This document shows, in pieces, positions 56,901-64,000 of a stretch of DNA of 64,000 nucleotides (position 1 is its first letter; each line of letters starts with the position of its first letter). A program made the position numbers and the translations under genes. This DNA is from Vibrio marinisediminis. Its GTDB lineage: Bacteria; Pseudomonadota; Gammaproteobacteria; Enterobacterales; Vibrionaceae. The notes under the pieces were generated by a model. The model ran no database searches and was not told the DNA's origin. It saw nothing but the letters and a program-made list of their open reading frames with translations. The stretch is from the NCBI RefSeq assembly GCF_014050145.1, contig NZ_JACFYF010000016.1, positions 1 to 64,000 on the forward strand, in the 5' to 3' direction.

Positions 56901-57451
56901 TAAGGTGATTGTTCAAGTGCAATGGTATGGTCATACAAAGCTTGCCATAAAATAGGCTGCCATGGGTGCTCATCACCAATTTCAGCCACCACTTGCCCGG
57001 CTTCCCAGCTCGCAATCCACTCTGGGCGGTATACCAAGTAACCATCAAAGATATCGGCAATTTTTTCCGATAGTTGATACAGCTTTGAGCTGTCGTGATC
57101 ATCGGTTAAGTAACGTTGCAAAGGGGCAAATTCTGGCTTATCGAGCAAACCCGGTAGAATTTGCATCAACTTCCAGCCCATCGACTCTTTATTAAACGCA
57201 CTGCGCTGAGGAACGTCAGGTAACACCTGAGTAAACATGTTCCAGATAAACGTCGCAGGAAGGGGGAATTCAATGTTGGCTGCCACGCCAAATTCTTTGG
57301 CGAGTGACATTTTCAACCATTGAGACATACCTGGGCTTTGCACCAGAATTTGTTCTTTATCGAAAGGATTCTCAAGCGGGTCAATCTTGACCAGCTCAAC
57401 AAGTAGCGATTTTAAAATATCGACTTGATTGGAGTGATAAACAGTAAACAA
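53990..57451 (-). CDS. recC: RecC, exonuclease V gamma subunit
   Basis: A 1153-residue RecC: MFTVYHSNQVDILKSLLVELV, EQILVQSPGMSQWLKMSLAKEFGVAANIEFPLPATFIWNMF and MGWKLMQILP at the N terminus align well with E. coli RecC from its first residue. RecC holds the complex together and recognises Chi. The start codon is TTG (57451), supported by that alignment. E. coli has ptrA between recC and recB; here there is only a 296-base noncoding gap with an unusual insert. Confidence 0.97.
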   Translation of the reverse strand: MFTVYHSNQVDILKSLLVELVKIDPLENPFDKEQILVQSPGMSQWLKMSLAKEFGVAANIEFPLPATFIWNMFTQVLPDVPQRSAFNKESMGWKLMQILPGLLDKPEFAPLQRYLTDDHDSSKLYQLSEKIADIFDGYLVYRPEWIASWEAGQVVAEIGDEHPWQPILWQALYDHTIALEQSPYHRANLYEHFIDSIESYQGKLDGLPQRLFVFGISSLPPRYMDALKALGEHIDVHLMFTNPCRYYWGEVRDRKFLAKLAAKQRKHLVWRDQQSQIEGESEQLKGSIEDNVADELHTDVVGNSLLASMGKLGRDNMYLLSQLESHEIEAFVEIERDSLLHQLQADILNLEEHQDDQLLTSSHHKQAVEANDHSLTLHACHSPMREVEVLHDQLLAMFDADPNLKPRDVIVMVADINAYSPAIQAVFGNAPGERFIPYSISDRTADQESPILAAFMQLVNLANTRCLASELLELLETPTILSRFSLSEDEFLKAKLWVEESGIRWGLNPATGAEFDLPTTAQNTWQFGIERMLLGYAMPESAGLFDDGEQTLAPYNEVQGMGAELAGKLAHFIETVTHYRQQLSQTQNIESWRQLLTTMLDDFFNVELEGEVALKSIRDTLSALKDQLQDAAFEQALAPSIISQYLHNKLSGTRVSQRFLAGQVNFCTLMPMRSIPFKTVCLLGMNDGVYPRSMPPEGFDLMNGRTRAGDRSRRDDDRYLFLEAILSAQQSLYISYVGRSIQDNTERVPSVLVSELLEYCHQNYHLVGNEALSCDDSGDLLLAHLHRQHTMVPFSPAAFSQQQAELGYSSYAKEWLPAANRQGQRSGEFNRELSEYLLDATYPLELDMVELQRFWRLPVQYFFNRRLKVTFEPPLPILPDDEPFVLNGLESYQMRDALLNDLLVSGGNAEPVVQHFVAEQRAQGKLPVAAFGDIEFETNRVQAEQMVEALTFVCNAPSDDIEIKLSLDVLGDDKLVHLQGWLTQSYQSGLVRYRSGKIRPQDYLSAWIDHLAMSAMGVAKRTHMLGYDRKEGVIHLIYPAIEDRQFAQSLLSELVRLFYQGMTKPLAYFPKTSLAAIDAGFSRGGEWADDEEKSLKKMIDAFNDGFISQGEGNNSYIARIWPQWNDGLAQEVRQLAALVIQAPRLHMREANDA

Positions 57452-57659
57452 AATGTACGCTCAAATGGTTTGCTAAATGAGCCTGAGATTAGCATATGTG
57501 GCGGGAGTTTACTGTCGAATTTACTGGAGTTTGCGCGAGGTTGCAGCTTCTTTGCTCAGACGACAAAAGGTATAGGTCCTCTTGCCATCTGAGCCAAATT
57601 TTCCTTAGTATTTTTACCCATTAAGCTTAGTTCTCTGAATGACCCTAAGCTAGGGTTGG

Positions 57660-58631
57660 CTATTCCCCGCGGCGCATAACCACTTTATGCGGTTGGTAAA
57701 AATGGAAATATCGCACAGCAACATAACCCACCACTAATGTGGCAATCCAAAGCTCAGCAACCGCCAGTAAGTGCACTTGAGACACGTAGTGGTCGGCAAT
57801 GTTCATGTTGACCATCCACGCACTCAATTTAAATAGTGCAGTGGAACCAATCACCATTGGGAAGGTAAAGGCAGCAAAACCAGCACTAAAGGGTAAGCGA
57901 AGCAGTTTAATAAACGCTAAGTAAATCACCACTGTCATCAACACAGCAATACCAAACAACGCACCAATAATCACAGGAGAAGGTGTTGCGGTAACACTGA
58001 GGTAACCTGCTAATGATAGACTTGCTGGCGCCGCCATAATCGCCAAGGTTGGTTTCGCTGCATCAGGAATTTCTTGAGCAAAGATCAAACGGTAGATCAT
58101 TGCTGGTAGCATCACTGCGTAAGCCACCAAACCAAAGAGGAGTGTCGCTTGAGCAACCCAGGCTAAATGCGGGTTTCCTGAAAATGACACATCAGCAACG
58201 ACAATGCCCACTGGCGGTACAAACCAACTTGGCACCATATGGTGAAGCTCAAAACTTTTTGCTCGGTGATAGGCAAAACTGGCTAGGAACGCAATATGTA
58301 AAACCACCGCCGCCAGCCAAAGCGCATCACCCGCCATAGGAAAGTATTTTCCTAGCGCGTTAGACACCACCATAGTGGCCATGGCAAATGTTGGCACGAC
58401 ACTACCCACCACTGGGTGAGCAAGATCTTCTGCCAGTAGGTGGCGATGAAATAAAAATTTAACCGTTAAAATCACCAGCAGTAGCGAGGCAATAACGGCA
58501 CCTGTCAGTTGTCCATAACCATTCAGCGGAGCGGCATTTTCCCAGCACCAGCCTAGGCTAGCAATACCGAGAGCAAGACCTGCCATTGGTGTTGGCGCGC
58601 CGAATACTTTTGCTTTTGTCGCTTTGATCAT
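57660..58631 (-). CDS. TDT-family transporter (TehA/SLAC1-like)
   Basis: A 323-residue membrane protein with about ten hydrophobic segments. It resembles the tellurite-resistance/dicarboxylate transporter (TDT, SLAC1-type anion channel) family: TPMAGLALGIASLGWCWEN, HPVVGSVVPTFAMATMVVSNALGKYFP, HHMVPSWFVPPVGIVVAD and AAPASLSLAGYLSV. Members carry anions such as sulfite, malate or formate, or confer tellurite resistance; the substrate here is unknown. It is divergent from a LysR regulator across 109 bases and is the probable target of it. Confidence 0.88.
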   Translation of the reverse strand: MIKATKAKVFGAPTPMAGLALGIASLGWCWENAAPLNGYGQLTGAVIASLLLVILTVKFLFHRHLLAEDLAHPVVGSVVPTFAMATMVVSNALGKYFPMAGDALWLAAVVLHIAFLASFAYHRAKSFELHHMVPSWFVPPVGIVVADVSFSGNPHLAWVAQATLLFGLVAYAVMLPAMIYRLIFAQEIPDAAKPTLAIMAAPASLSLAGYLSVTATPSPVIIGALFGIAVLMTVVIYLAFIKLLRLPFSAGFAAFTFPMVIGSTALFKLSAWMVNMNIADHYVSQVHLLAVAELWIATLVVGYVAVRYFHFYQPHKVVMRRGE

Positions 58632-58684
58632 GGTTCACACTCTTCATATCTTTCTGTTCTGACGCTGATTCTACGCTTGTGTTT

Positions 58685-58734
58685 TGTTTAGTTATATCTA
58701 ATTATTTAGAACATAAGTTCAATAATACTAAACA
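58685..58734. promoter_or_regulatory. Widely spaced inverted repeat in the TDT/LysR gap
   Basis: TGTTTAGT (58685-58692) and ACTAAACA (58727-58734) are perfect 8-base arms 34 bases apart in the divergent promoter region, a layout seen for LysR-type regulators that bind two sites. No consensus is proven. Confidence 0.4.
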
Positions 58735-58740
58735 CAAATT

Positions 58741-59643
58741 ATGGCAGTGAATATCTCGTTAAAACAACTCAAAGTTTTTTCCACTATTAATCATTATGAC
58801 ACTTTAACGGAAGCTGCCGAGGCGCTATTTTTATCCAAAGCAGCGGTTAGCATGGCACTATCCGAACTTGAAAGGCAATTAGGGCATTCTCTGTTTGATC
58901 GCGTCAACAAACGCCTCGTTCTCAACCAAGAAGGGCTAAAACTGCTGCCGCTGGTCGATGAGTTACTGCACCGTGTACAAGATATTGAATTGGTACTTGA
59001 AGATGACTCAGTACTCACCGGGAAACTGCGCATAGGTGCCAGTGATACAATCGGCAATCAAGTTGCCCCATACCTACTAAGTGATTTTCGCCAACAAACT
59101 GGGCATCATGCACAGAGCTTGTTTATTTCAAATTCAGCTTTGATCTGTGAAAAATTGGTCGATTATGAACTCGATTTAGCATTAATCGAAGGTAAAACAC
59201 TGCACCCTGAATTGATTTCCACACCATTTAGCCAAGATGAAATGTGTATCATCTGTAGCCCAAACTCACCACTCACCAAACTAGGTTTACCCACGGTGGG
59301 CGACCTTGAAAATAGCGATTGGATTTTGCGCGAAGCCGGCTCAGGATCGAGGGAGTTTTTCTTACGTGCTATAGCCCCGCGCATCGAACAATGGCACGAA
59401 GCATTTCAGCTCAATACCACTGAAGCGTTAATTAACTGTGTTTCTGCTGGGCTTGGCTTGGCCTGCCTGTCACGTCTTGCAGCCACCCCTGCAATTCAAG
59501 ATGGTCGAGTAGTAACCATTGAGCTACCACTGGATATGAAGCGTCGTTTCTGGCTATTGGTCCATAAAGAAAAATACCAAAACCCATTGCTAAAAACTTT
59601 TATTGAATTTTGTTACCAGTGGGATAGCCAGCATAGAAGCTGA
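58741..59643 (+). CDS. LysR-family transcriptional regulator
   Basis: A 300-residue LysR-type regulator. The DNA-binding part is LKQLKVFSTINHYDTLTEAAEALFLSKAAVSMALSELERQLGHSLFDRVNKRLVLNQEG (about 8-67), and the effector domain follows (GKLRIGASDTIGNQVAPYLLSDF). The N-terminal type and size resemble YeiE/CysB-like groups used for anion or sulfur genes, which would fit the divergent TDT transporter. No clear Shine-Dalgarno is visible before the ATG. Confidence 0.92.
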   Translation: MAVNISLKQLKVFSTINHYDTLTEAAEALFLSKAAVSMALSELERQLGHSLFDRVNKRLVLNQEGLKLLPLVDELLHRVQDIELVLEDDSVLTGKLRIGASDTIGNQVAPYLLSDFRQQTGHHAQSLFISNSALICEKLVDYELDLALIEGKTLHPELISTPFSQDEMCIICSPNSPLTKLGLPTVGDLENSDWILREAGSGSREFFLRAIAPRIEQWHEAFQLNTTEALINCVSAGLGLACLSRLAATPAIQDGRVVTIELPLDMKRRFWLLVHKEKYQNPLLKTFIEFCYQWDSQHRS

Positions 59644-59808
59644 GCCGTTGGCTAGCACTTAGGTCGCATTTTTAAACTTTATATTGACCCAAAACACCTA
59701 AAGTTACCGGTAAGCAACCCGCGGGAAAAAGCCTCTAAACACAGACACACTGTGTGATGAGTTTTTTAAGCACCAGTAACAGTGCAGCAGCTTCAAGTAG
59801 CAAGGGTA

Positions 59809-59846
59809 TAGACTTCACTGGTCAAAAACTGTATAAAAAGCCAGTA
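59809..59846 (+). promoter_or_regulatory. yebG promoter with LexA (SOS) box
   Basis: CTGT-N8-CCAG at 59829-59844 matches the LexA consensus CTGT-N8-ACAG with one mismatch and has the usual A/T-rich centre. It overlaps the -10 TATAAA (59832-59837), with TAGACT (59809-59814) as -35 and a 17-base spacer. Confidence 0.75.
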
Positions 59847-59878
59847 ATTAAACATTCATTAGAGCTAGAGGAATAACC

Positions 59879-60187
59879 ATGGCTGTAATCGTTAAGTACG
59901 TGGTAGAACGCAACGGAGAAGAGAAAATGACTTTTACCTCTAAAGCGGACGCTGACGCATACGACAAAATGCTTGATATGGCAGACGAGCTTTTCGGACT
60001 ATTAGGTAAAAGTGAGTTACTAGAAGACGAAGCGAAGCAAGAAGACTTGGCAATGTTCTTAGCGCAAAATAAAGAAGAAGTGCTATACGCACTGGGTGCA
60101 AAACGTCGCCCTACGCCTAAGAAAGCAAAGAAAGTTGAAGCGGTTGCAGACGCAACTGAAGAGACTCAACAAGAAGACGCCGCTTAA
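59879..60187 (+). CDS. yebG: YebG, SOS-induced protein
   Basis: A 102-residue YebG protein: MAVIVKYVVERNGEEKMTFTSKADADAYDKMLDMAD, then LAMFLAQNKEEVLYALGAKRRP and a Lys/Glu-rich tail. In E. coli yebG is induced by DNA damage through LexA; its molecular role is not settled. AGAGGA precedes the ATG, and a LexA box covers the promoter. A strong terminator is shared with the converging efflux operon. Confidence 0.94.
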   Translation: MAVIVKYVVERNGEEKMTFTSKADADAYDKMLDMADELFGLLGKSELLEDEAKQEDLAMFLAQNKEEVLYALGAKRRPTPKKAKKVEAVADATEETQQEDAA

Positions 60188-60254
60188 GCCGCGATTTAGC
60201 TCAACAGTTTTATGTTGAGTATTGTTGTTCGATATTTCGATTCAAGTAAGATTA

Positions 60255-60283
60255 AAAAACCGAGGCATTTTGCCTCGGTTTTT
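60255..60283. terminator. Bidirectional terminator, yebG / RND permease
   Basis: A 13-base stem, AAAAACCGAGGCA with TGCCTCGGTTTTT, around a TTT loop. Confidence 0.92.
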
Positions 60284-60325
60284 GTTTATGTTTTTCTCTG
60301 AATTACATTTTACTTAGCAAAGCCG

Positions 60326-63300
60326 TTATAGCTCTCCGTGAGAGACTCGACCTTTAACATCATGGTCCAACTCGCGATTTAGCTCTGCTTCCACATGACC
60401 TGGCGCTTGCGTGCTGGCTGAAATCAAACGATACATTGCTGGGATAACAAACAAGGTGACCAAGGTGGCAAAGCCCATGCCAAAGAAAATCACCGTACCC
60501 ACCGCGACGCGGCTTTCATAACCGGCTCCCGTTGAAACGATCAATGGTATAGCACCAGCGAGGGTCGTAAACGCCGTCATCATAATAGGGCGAAGACGAC
60601 GCGCAGAGGCATCTATAATCGCTTTTTCAAACTCAAGACCACGGTCACGTAACTGGTTAGCAAACTCAACAATCAATATACCGTTCTTGGTTACCATACC
60701 AATAAGCATGATCATGCCGATCTGACTATAGATATTAAAGCCCTGCCCCATGATAAACAGACCGAGGAAGCCACCAAAGACCCCCATTGGAACGGTAAAC
60801 ATCACCACCAGCGGGTTAATAAAGCTTTCAAACTGCGCGGCAAGCACGAGGTAAGCCACCAACAGCGCCAATGCAAACACAACCAATACGCTCGATTGAT
60901 TCTCTTTATAATCTTTTGACTCACCAGAGTAACTCACACTGATATCACTCGGCAGGTTATCAATCGCTTGCTGGTCTAAGTAATCCAACGCATCGCCCAA
61001 GGTATAGCCTTCCGACAAGTTTGCAGACACCGTTACCGACTTTTGCTTGTTGTAATGCGACAAACGCACCGCAGAAGCGACTTCTTCAATTTTGGTGATC
61101 GCATCAAGCGTCACCAACTCACCGGAAGCCGTACGCATGTATATTTGAGTTAGATCCGCCGCGTTATTGAAGCTGTTCTCGTCACCACGCAAATAGACAT
61201 CGTACTCTTCGCCGCGCTCTACAAACGTCGTTTCACGCTTACCGCCGAGCATGATCTCCAAAGTATCGGAAATTTCTGCCACGCTGATGCCAAGCTCTGC
61301 CGCGCGCTGTTTATCAACTGTGACCAATAGCTCAGGTGTTTTCTCTGAGTAATCAATCTCAGCCCCTTCCATATAGGGTGATTGCTCAGCCAAATGCTCA
61401 AGCTTTTCTGCCCACATTTTTAGCTCTTGGTAATCTGAACCACCTAAGACAAATTGCACTGGCTCACTTGAGCCGCCTCTAAAGCCCGGCATAAACGGGA
61501 AGACACGGACATCTGCCATGCCATTTAATGCCTTGCGCACTTCACCAAGAGCTTGCTGCGCGGTAACGGTGCGATCATTCCAGTCATCGAGAATCATGAT
61601 CACGAAACCAGTTTGGTCTCCCGCCATACCACCAAATGCCGGTGATTGAATCGAGAATGATTTCAAGAATCCTTGCCCAAGCAATGGCATCAAGCGGTCT
61701 TCAACTTCTTCCATATTGGCGGACATACGGTTGTAACTGGTGGCATCGGCACCACGAACAAAGGCAAATATCACACCACGGTCTTCACTTGGCGCTAACT
61801 GTGCTGGAACTTGTTGCATTAAGGCGTAGCTACCACCCATACACGCAAGGATCACCAAAGGCGCAGCCCATTTTGCTTTCAGTGCATAAGCCAATGTTTT
61901 ACGGTAGCCGCTTTCTAAACGAGAGAACAAACGATCAATAAATTTATTGAATCTCCCCGGCTTCACGTTGGCTTTTAATATTTTACTGCCCAGAACTGGC
62001 GTTAAGGTTAGAGCGATTAATGATGAGAAGATCACCGACATTGCCAGCAAGACCGAAAACTCGGTAAACAGCAAACCAACCATGCCATCCATAAATGAGA
62101 TTGGCAAAAAGACCATCACCAACACTAACGTCGTCGCTACAACGGCAAAGCCAACTTCACGTGTCCCTTTATAGGCCGCCAGCAGCGGTTTTTCACCACG
62201 TTCAATATGGTGGAAGATATTCTCCACCACCACGATGGCATCATCCACCACCAAACCAATCGATAGGATCAACGCCATTAAGGTGATGAGGTTAATTGAA
62301 AAACCAAAGTAGTAGGCGGCAATAAAAGAGGAAATCAGTGATACTGGCACTGTCACCGCAGGAATCAGCGTTGCCCGTGCTTGGCCAATAAACACATACA
62401 GCACAAGGATAACCAAGCCACCGGTAATAAACAGCGTACTATATACTTCTTCAATCGAGCGCTCGATAAAGACCGTCGAGTCATAGTCAACCGCTAAACG
62501 AGTGCCATCTGGTAGGAATTTTTGAATCGTCTCTACTTCATTATGCACCTGCTTTGCCACTTCAAGTGGGTTAGCATCTGATTGCGGCACAATACCTAAG
62601 CTAACGTTCACCACACCATCACTTTTGAAGGTGGAATTTTCGTTTTCAGCACCAATATAAACGTCAGCGATGTCTTTTAAGTAAATCGGCGTATTGTCAC
62701 TGGCACGGCGTACTACTAAGTATTCAAAATCTTCCACTTGCTGATAAGTACGCGCGGTACGTACCGACATAACGGTTTGATCATTACGTACTTCACCACC
62801 CGGACTTTCTAGGTTTTCGCTGCGCAGTGCTTGGGTTATATCTGCGGTTGTTACACCACGCCCTGCCATAAGATCAGGCTTTAACTTGACGTACATAACC
62901 TTGTAGAGACCACCGGAAATATCCACTGAACTCACACCTGTCAATAGACTAAACCGGTCCATCAATACCCGTTCAACATAATCGGTCAGTTGAGTTCGGT
63001 CCATCTCAGTCGAGCTAAGGTTGATATAGAGTGACGCCTCTCCAGAACCATTGTTTTTATACACAATCGGATCATCAGATTCTTCGGGCAATGAACGCTG
63101 GGCGCGGGCCACCGCATCACGGACATCACTCACCCCGGTATTGAGGTCATAACCGAGGTCAAAAGTAATCGTAATACGCGACATGCTGTTACGCGTAGTC
63201 GAAGAGATTTCATCGATACCACTAATACCGGACAACTGCTCTTCAAGTATTGAGGTAATTTGGCTTTCAATGATGGTCGCCGACGCCCCCTCGTAGCGAG

Positions 63301-63445
63301 TACTGATCGACACGACAGGGTTTTCAATATCTGGCATTTCGCGTACAGCAAGCTTCGAGAAAGAAACAATACCAAACACACACAATAGCAAGCTTAAAAC
63401 CAGCGCAGAGACCGGTCTTTTCACCGATACATCAGACAACCACAT
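60326..63445 (-). CDS. RND efflux permease (AcrB/MexB-type)
   Basis: A 1039-residue inner-membrane proton/drug antiporter of the HAE1 group. It starts MWLSDVSVKRPVSALVLSLL (TM1). The proton-relay aspartates D401 and D402 lie in TM4 (LILSIGLVVDDAIVVVENIFHHI). The large periplasmic loops and the second repeat, with MGVFGGFLGLFIMGQGFNIYSQIGMIMLIGMVTKNGILIVEFANQLRD, are intact. Substrates cannot be predicted. Its start overlaps the stop of the adaptor gene by one base (TAATG). No outer-membrane channel gene is in the window. Confidence 0.95.
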   Translation of the reverse strand: MWLSDVSVKRPVSALVLSLLLCVFGIVSFSKLAVREMPDIENPVVSISTRYEGASATIIESQITSILEEQLSGISGIDEISSTTRNSMSRITITFDLGYDLNTGVSDVRDAVARAQRSLPEESDDPIVYKNNGSGEASLYINLSSTEMDRTQLTDYVERVLMDRFSLLTGVSSVDISGGLYKVMYVKLKPDLMAGRGVTTADITQALRSENLESPGGEVRNDQTVMSVRTARTYQQVEDFEYLVVRRASDNTPIYLKDIADVYIGAENENSTFKSDGVVNVSLGIVPQSDANPLEVAKQVHNEVETIQKFLPDGTRLAVDYDSTVFIERSIEEVYSTLFITGGLVILVLYVFIGQARATLIPAVTVPVSLISSFIAAYYFGFSINLITLMALILSIGLVVDDAIVVVENIFHHIERGEKPLLAAYKGTREVGFAVVATTLVLVMVFLPISFMDGMVGLLFTEFSVLLAMSVIFSSLIALTLTPVLGSKILKANVKPGRFNKFIDRLFSRLESGYRKTLAYALKAKWAAPLVILACMGGSYALMQQVPAQLAPSEDRGVIFAFVRGADATSYNRMSANMEEVEDRLMPLLGQGFLKSFSIQSPAFGGMAGDQTGFVIMILDDWNDRTVTAQQALGEVRKALNGMADVRVFPFMPGFRGGSSEPVQFVLGGSDYQELKMWAEKLEHLAEQSPYMEGAEIDYSEKTPELLVTVDKQRAAELGISVAEISDTLEIMLGGKRETTFVERGEEYDVYLRGDENSFNNAADLTQIYMRTASGELVTLDAITKIEEVASAVRLSHYNKQKSVTVSANLSEGYTLGDALDYLDQQAIDNLPSDISVSYSGESKDYKENQSSVLVVFALALLVAYLVLAAQFESFINPLVVMFTVPMGVFGGFLGLFIMGQGFNIYSQIGMIMLIGMVTKNGILIVEFANQLRDRGLEFEKAIIDASARRLRPIMMTAFTTLAGAIPLIVSTGAGYESRVAVGTVIFFGMGFATLVTLFVIPAMYRLISASTQAPGHVEAELNRELDHDVKGRVSHGEL

Positions 63446-64000
63446 TATTTGTCACCTTTTGCTTGCGGCTTCTGTTGCGCGCTGCCCTGCTCTTTGACAC
63501 TTGCGCCATCACGCATGTTAACAATGCCCTGTACGACAATTTTGTCGCCAATATTCAGCCCTTTATTGATCACCACTTGGTTCTCAATACGAGCGCCTAG
63601 AATCACTTCGGTACGTGTAGCCACATTGTCTTGACTAACGACATACACATAACGCTTAGTACCTGAGTACTCAAGTGCTTGAACTGGGATGATCGGTGCG
63701 TTAATTGCTGGAAAATCCATATCCGCCGAAACCAACATCCCCGGCTTTAGCTTAAGCTCATCATTGGGGAAGTTGATGCGAACACGAAGATTTAAGGTTT
63801 CTTGGTTGATACGAGAGTCGATCCCAACCACTTCACCTTGGAATATACGTTCACCCCAAGCACTGGTCGTTGCAGTCACTTTCATTCCGCGCTCAAGTTG
63901 CGCCAAATAGCGCTCTGGCACTTGCAGATCAAGCTCCATCATCGACAGGTCGTCAAGAGAGAGTAACTCAGTCCCTGCCGAAACCATTTTACCTCGGCTG
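63445..64000 (-). CDS. RND efflux periplasmic adaptor, C-terminal part
   Basis: The frame is open from the right window edge (…SRGKMVSAGTELLSLDDL) to TAA at 63445-63447, so only the last 185 codons are present and the N terminus lies outside. It shows the beta-barrel and membrane-proximal domains of HlyD/AcrA-type adaptors: LQVPERYLAQLERGMKVTATTSAWGERIFQGEVVGIDSRINQETLNLRVRINFPN and KPGMLVSADMDFPAINAPIIPVQALEYSGTKRYVYVV. An internal ATG at 63987 is not the true start. It is coupled to the permease. Confidence 0.93.
   Translation of the reverse strand, partial: SRGKMVSAGTELLSLDDLSMMELDLQVPERYLAQLERGMKVTATTSAWGERIFQGEVVGIDSRINQETLNLRVRINFPNDELKLKPGMLVSADMDFPAINAPIIPVQALEYSGTKRYVYVVSQDNVATRTEVILGARIENQVVINKGLNIGDKIVVQGIVNMRDGASVKEQGSAQQKPQAKGDK

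Overview
The window looks like a chromosomal segment from a Vibrio (Vibrionaceae, Gammaproteobacteria). The evidence is the blocks dnaK-grpE-nadK-recN-bamE-rnfH-ratA-smpB-ssrA, guaA-guaB-xseA, der-bamB-yfgM-hisS-ispG-rodZ-rlmN, csdE-tcdA-mltA-argA and recD-recB-recC, the tmRNA tag AANDENYALAA, and genes for DUF2850 and YebG proteins. No species is claimed.

Layout. 1-6.4 kb is a conserved stress and quality-control block: the 5' end of dnaK with two heat-shock-type promoters, grpE, nadK, recN under paired LexA boxes, bamE, ratA-rnfH, smpB and the tmRNA gene. 6.6-17.8 kb is an accessory stretch downstream of ssrA. It holds a GNAT acetyltransferase, a LysR/short-chain-dehydrogenase pair, a mechanosensitive channel gene with a decayed second copy flanking an unknown gene, a PTS sugar transporter with an operator-like region, and a convergent HaeIII-type restriction-modification pair (predicted GGCC). 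18-27.9 kb is metabolic: a GNAT-nitrilase fusion, a beta-CASP hydrolase, a DUF808 protein, metY, an alanine/glycine:cation symporter, an aldo/keto reductase, a MerR regulator and an acetate transporter.

28-42.8 kb is housekeeping: GMP synthesis (guaA, guaB), exonuclease VII large subunit, ribosome GTPase Der, BAM assembly (bamB), HisRS, isoprenoid synthesis (ispG), rodZ and rlmN. 42.9-47.4 kb carries csdE-tcdA (sulfur transfer and ct6A37 of tRNA), mltA, a DUF2850 gene and argA, followed by a 59-codon small gene. 47.9-57.5 kb is recD-recB-recC, read leftward, with an unusual GC-rich insert between recC and recB. 57.7-64 kb has a TDT-family transporter with a divergent LysR regulator, SOS-controlled yebG, and an RND efflux permease whose adaptor gene runs off the right edge.

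Functional themes. DNA damage response recurs (recN and yebG with LexA boxes, RecBCD, XseA), as does ribosome and tRNA quality control (tmRNA/SmpB, RatA, Der, RlmN, TcdA, an AlaX-like editing protein). The most interesting unexplained or little-described items are the HaeIII-like system with its own target site in the methylase upstream region, the mscS duplication around an orphan gene, the recC-recB insert, the small gene at 47.7 kb, a possibly leaderless smpB, and the 457-base intergenic region upstream of the PTS gene. I did not find a clearly new multi-gene system.
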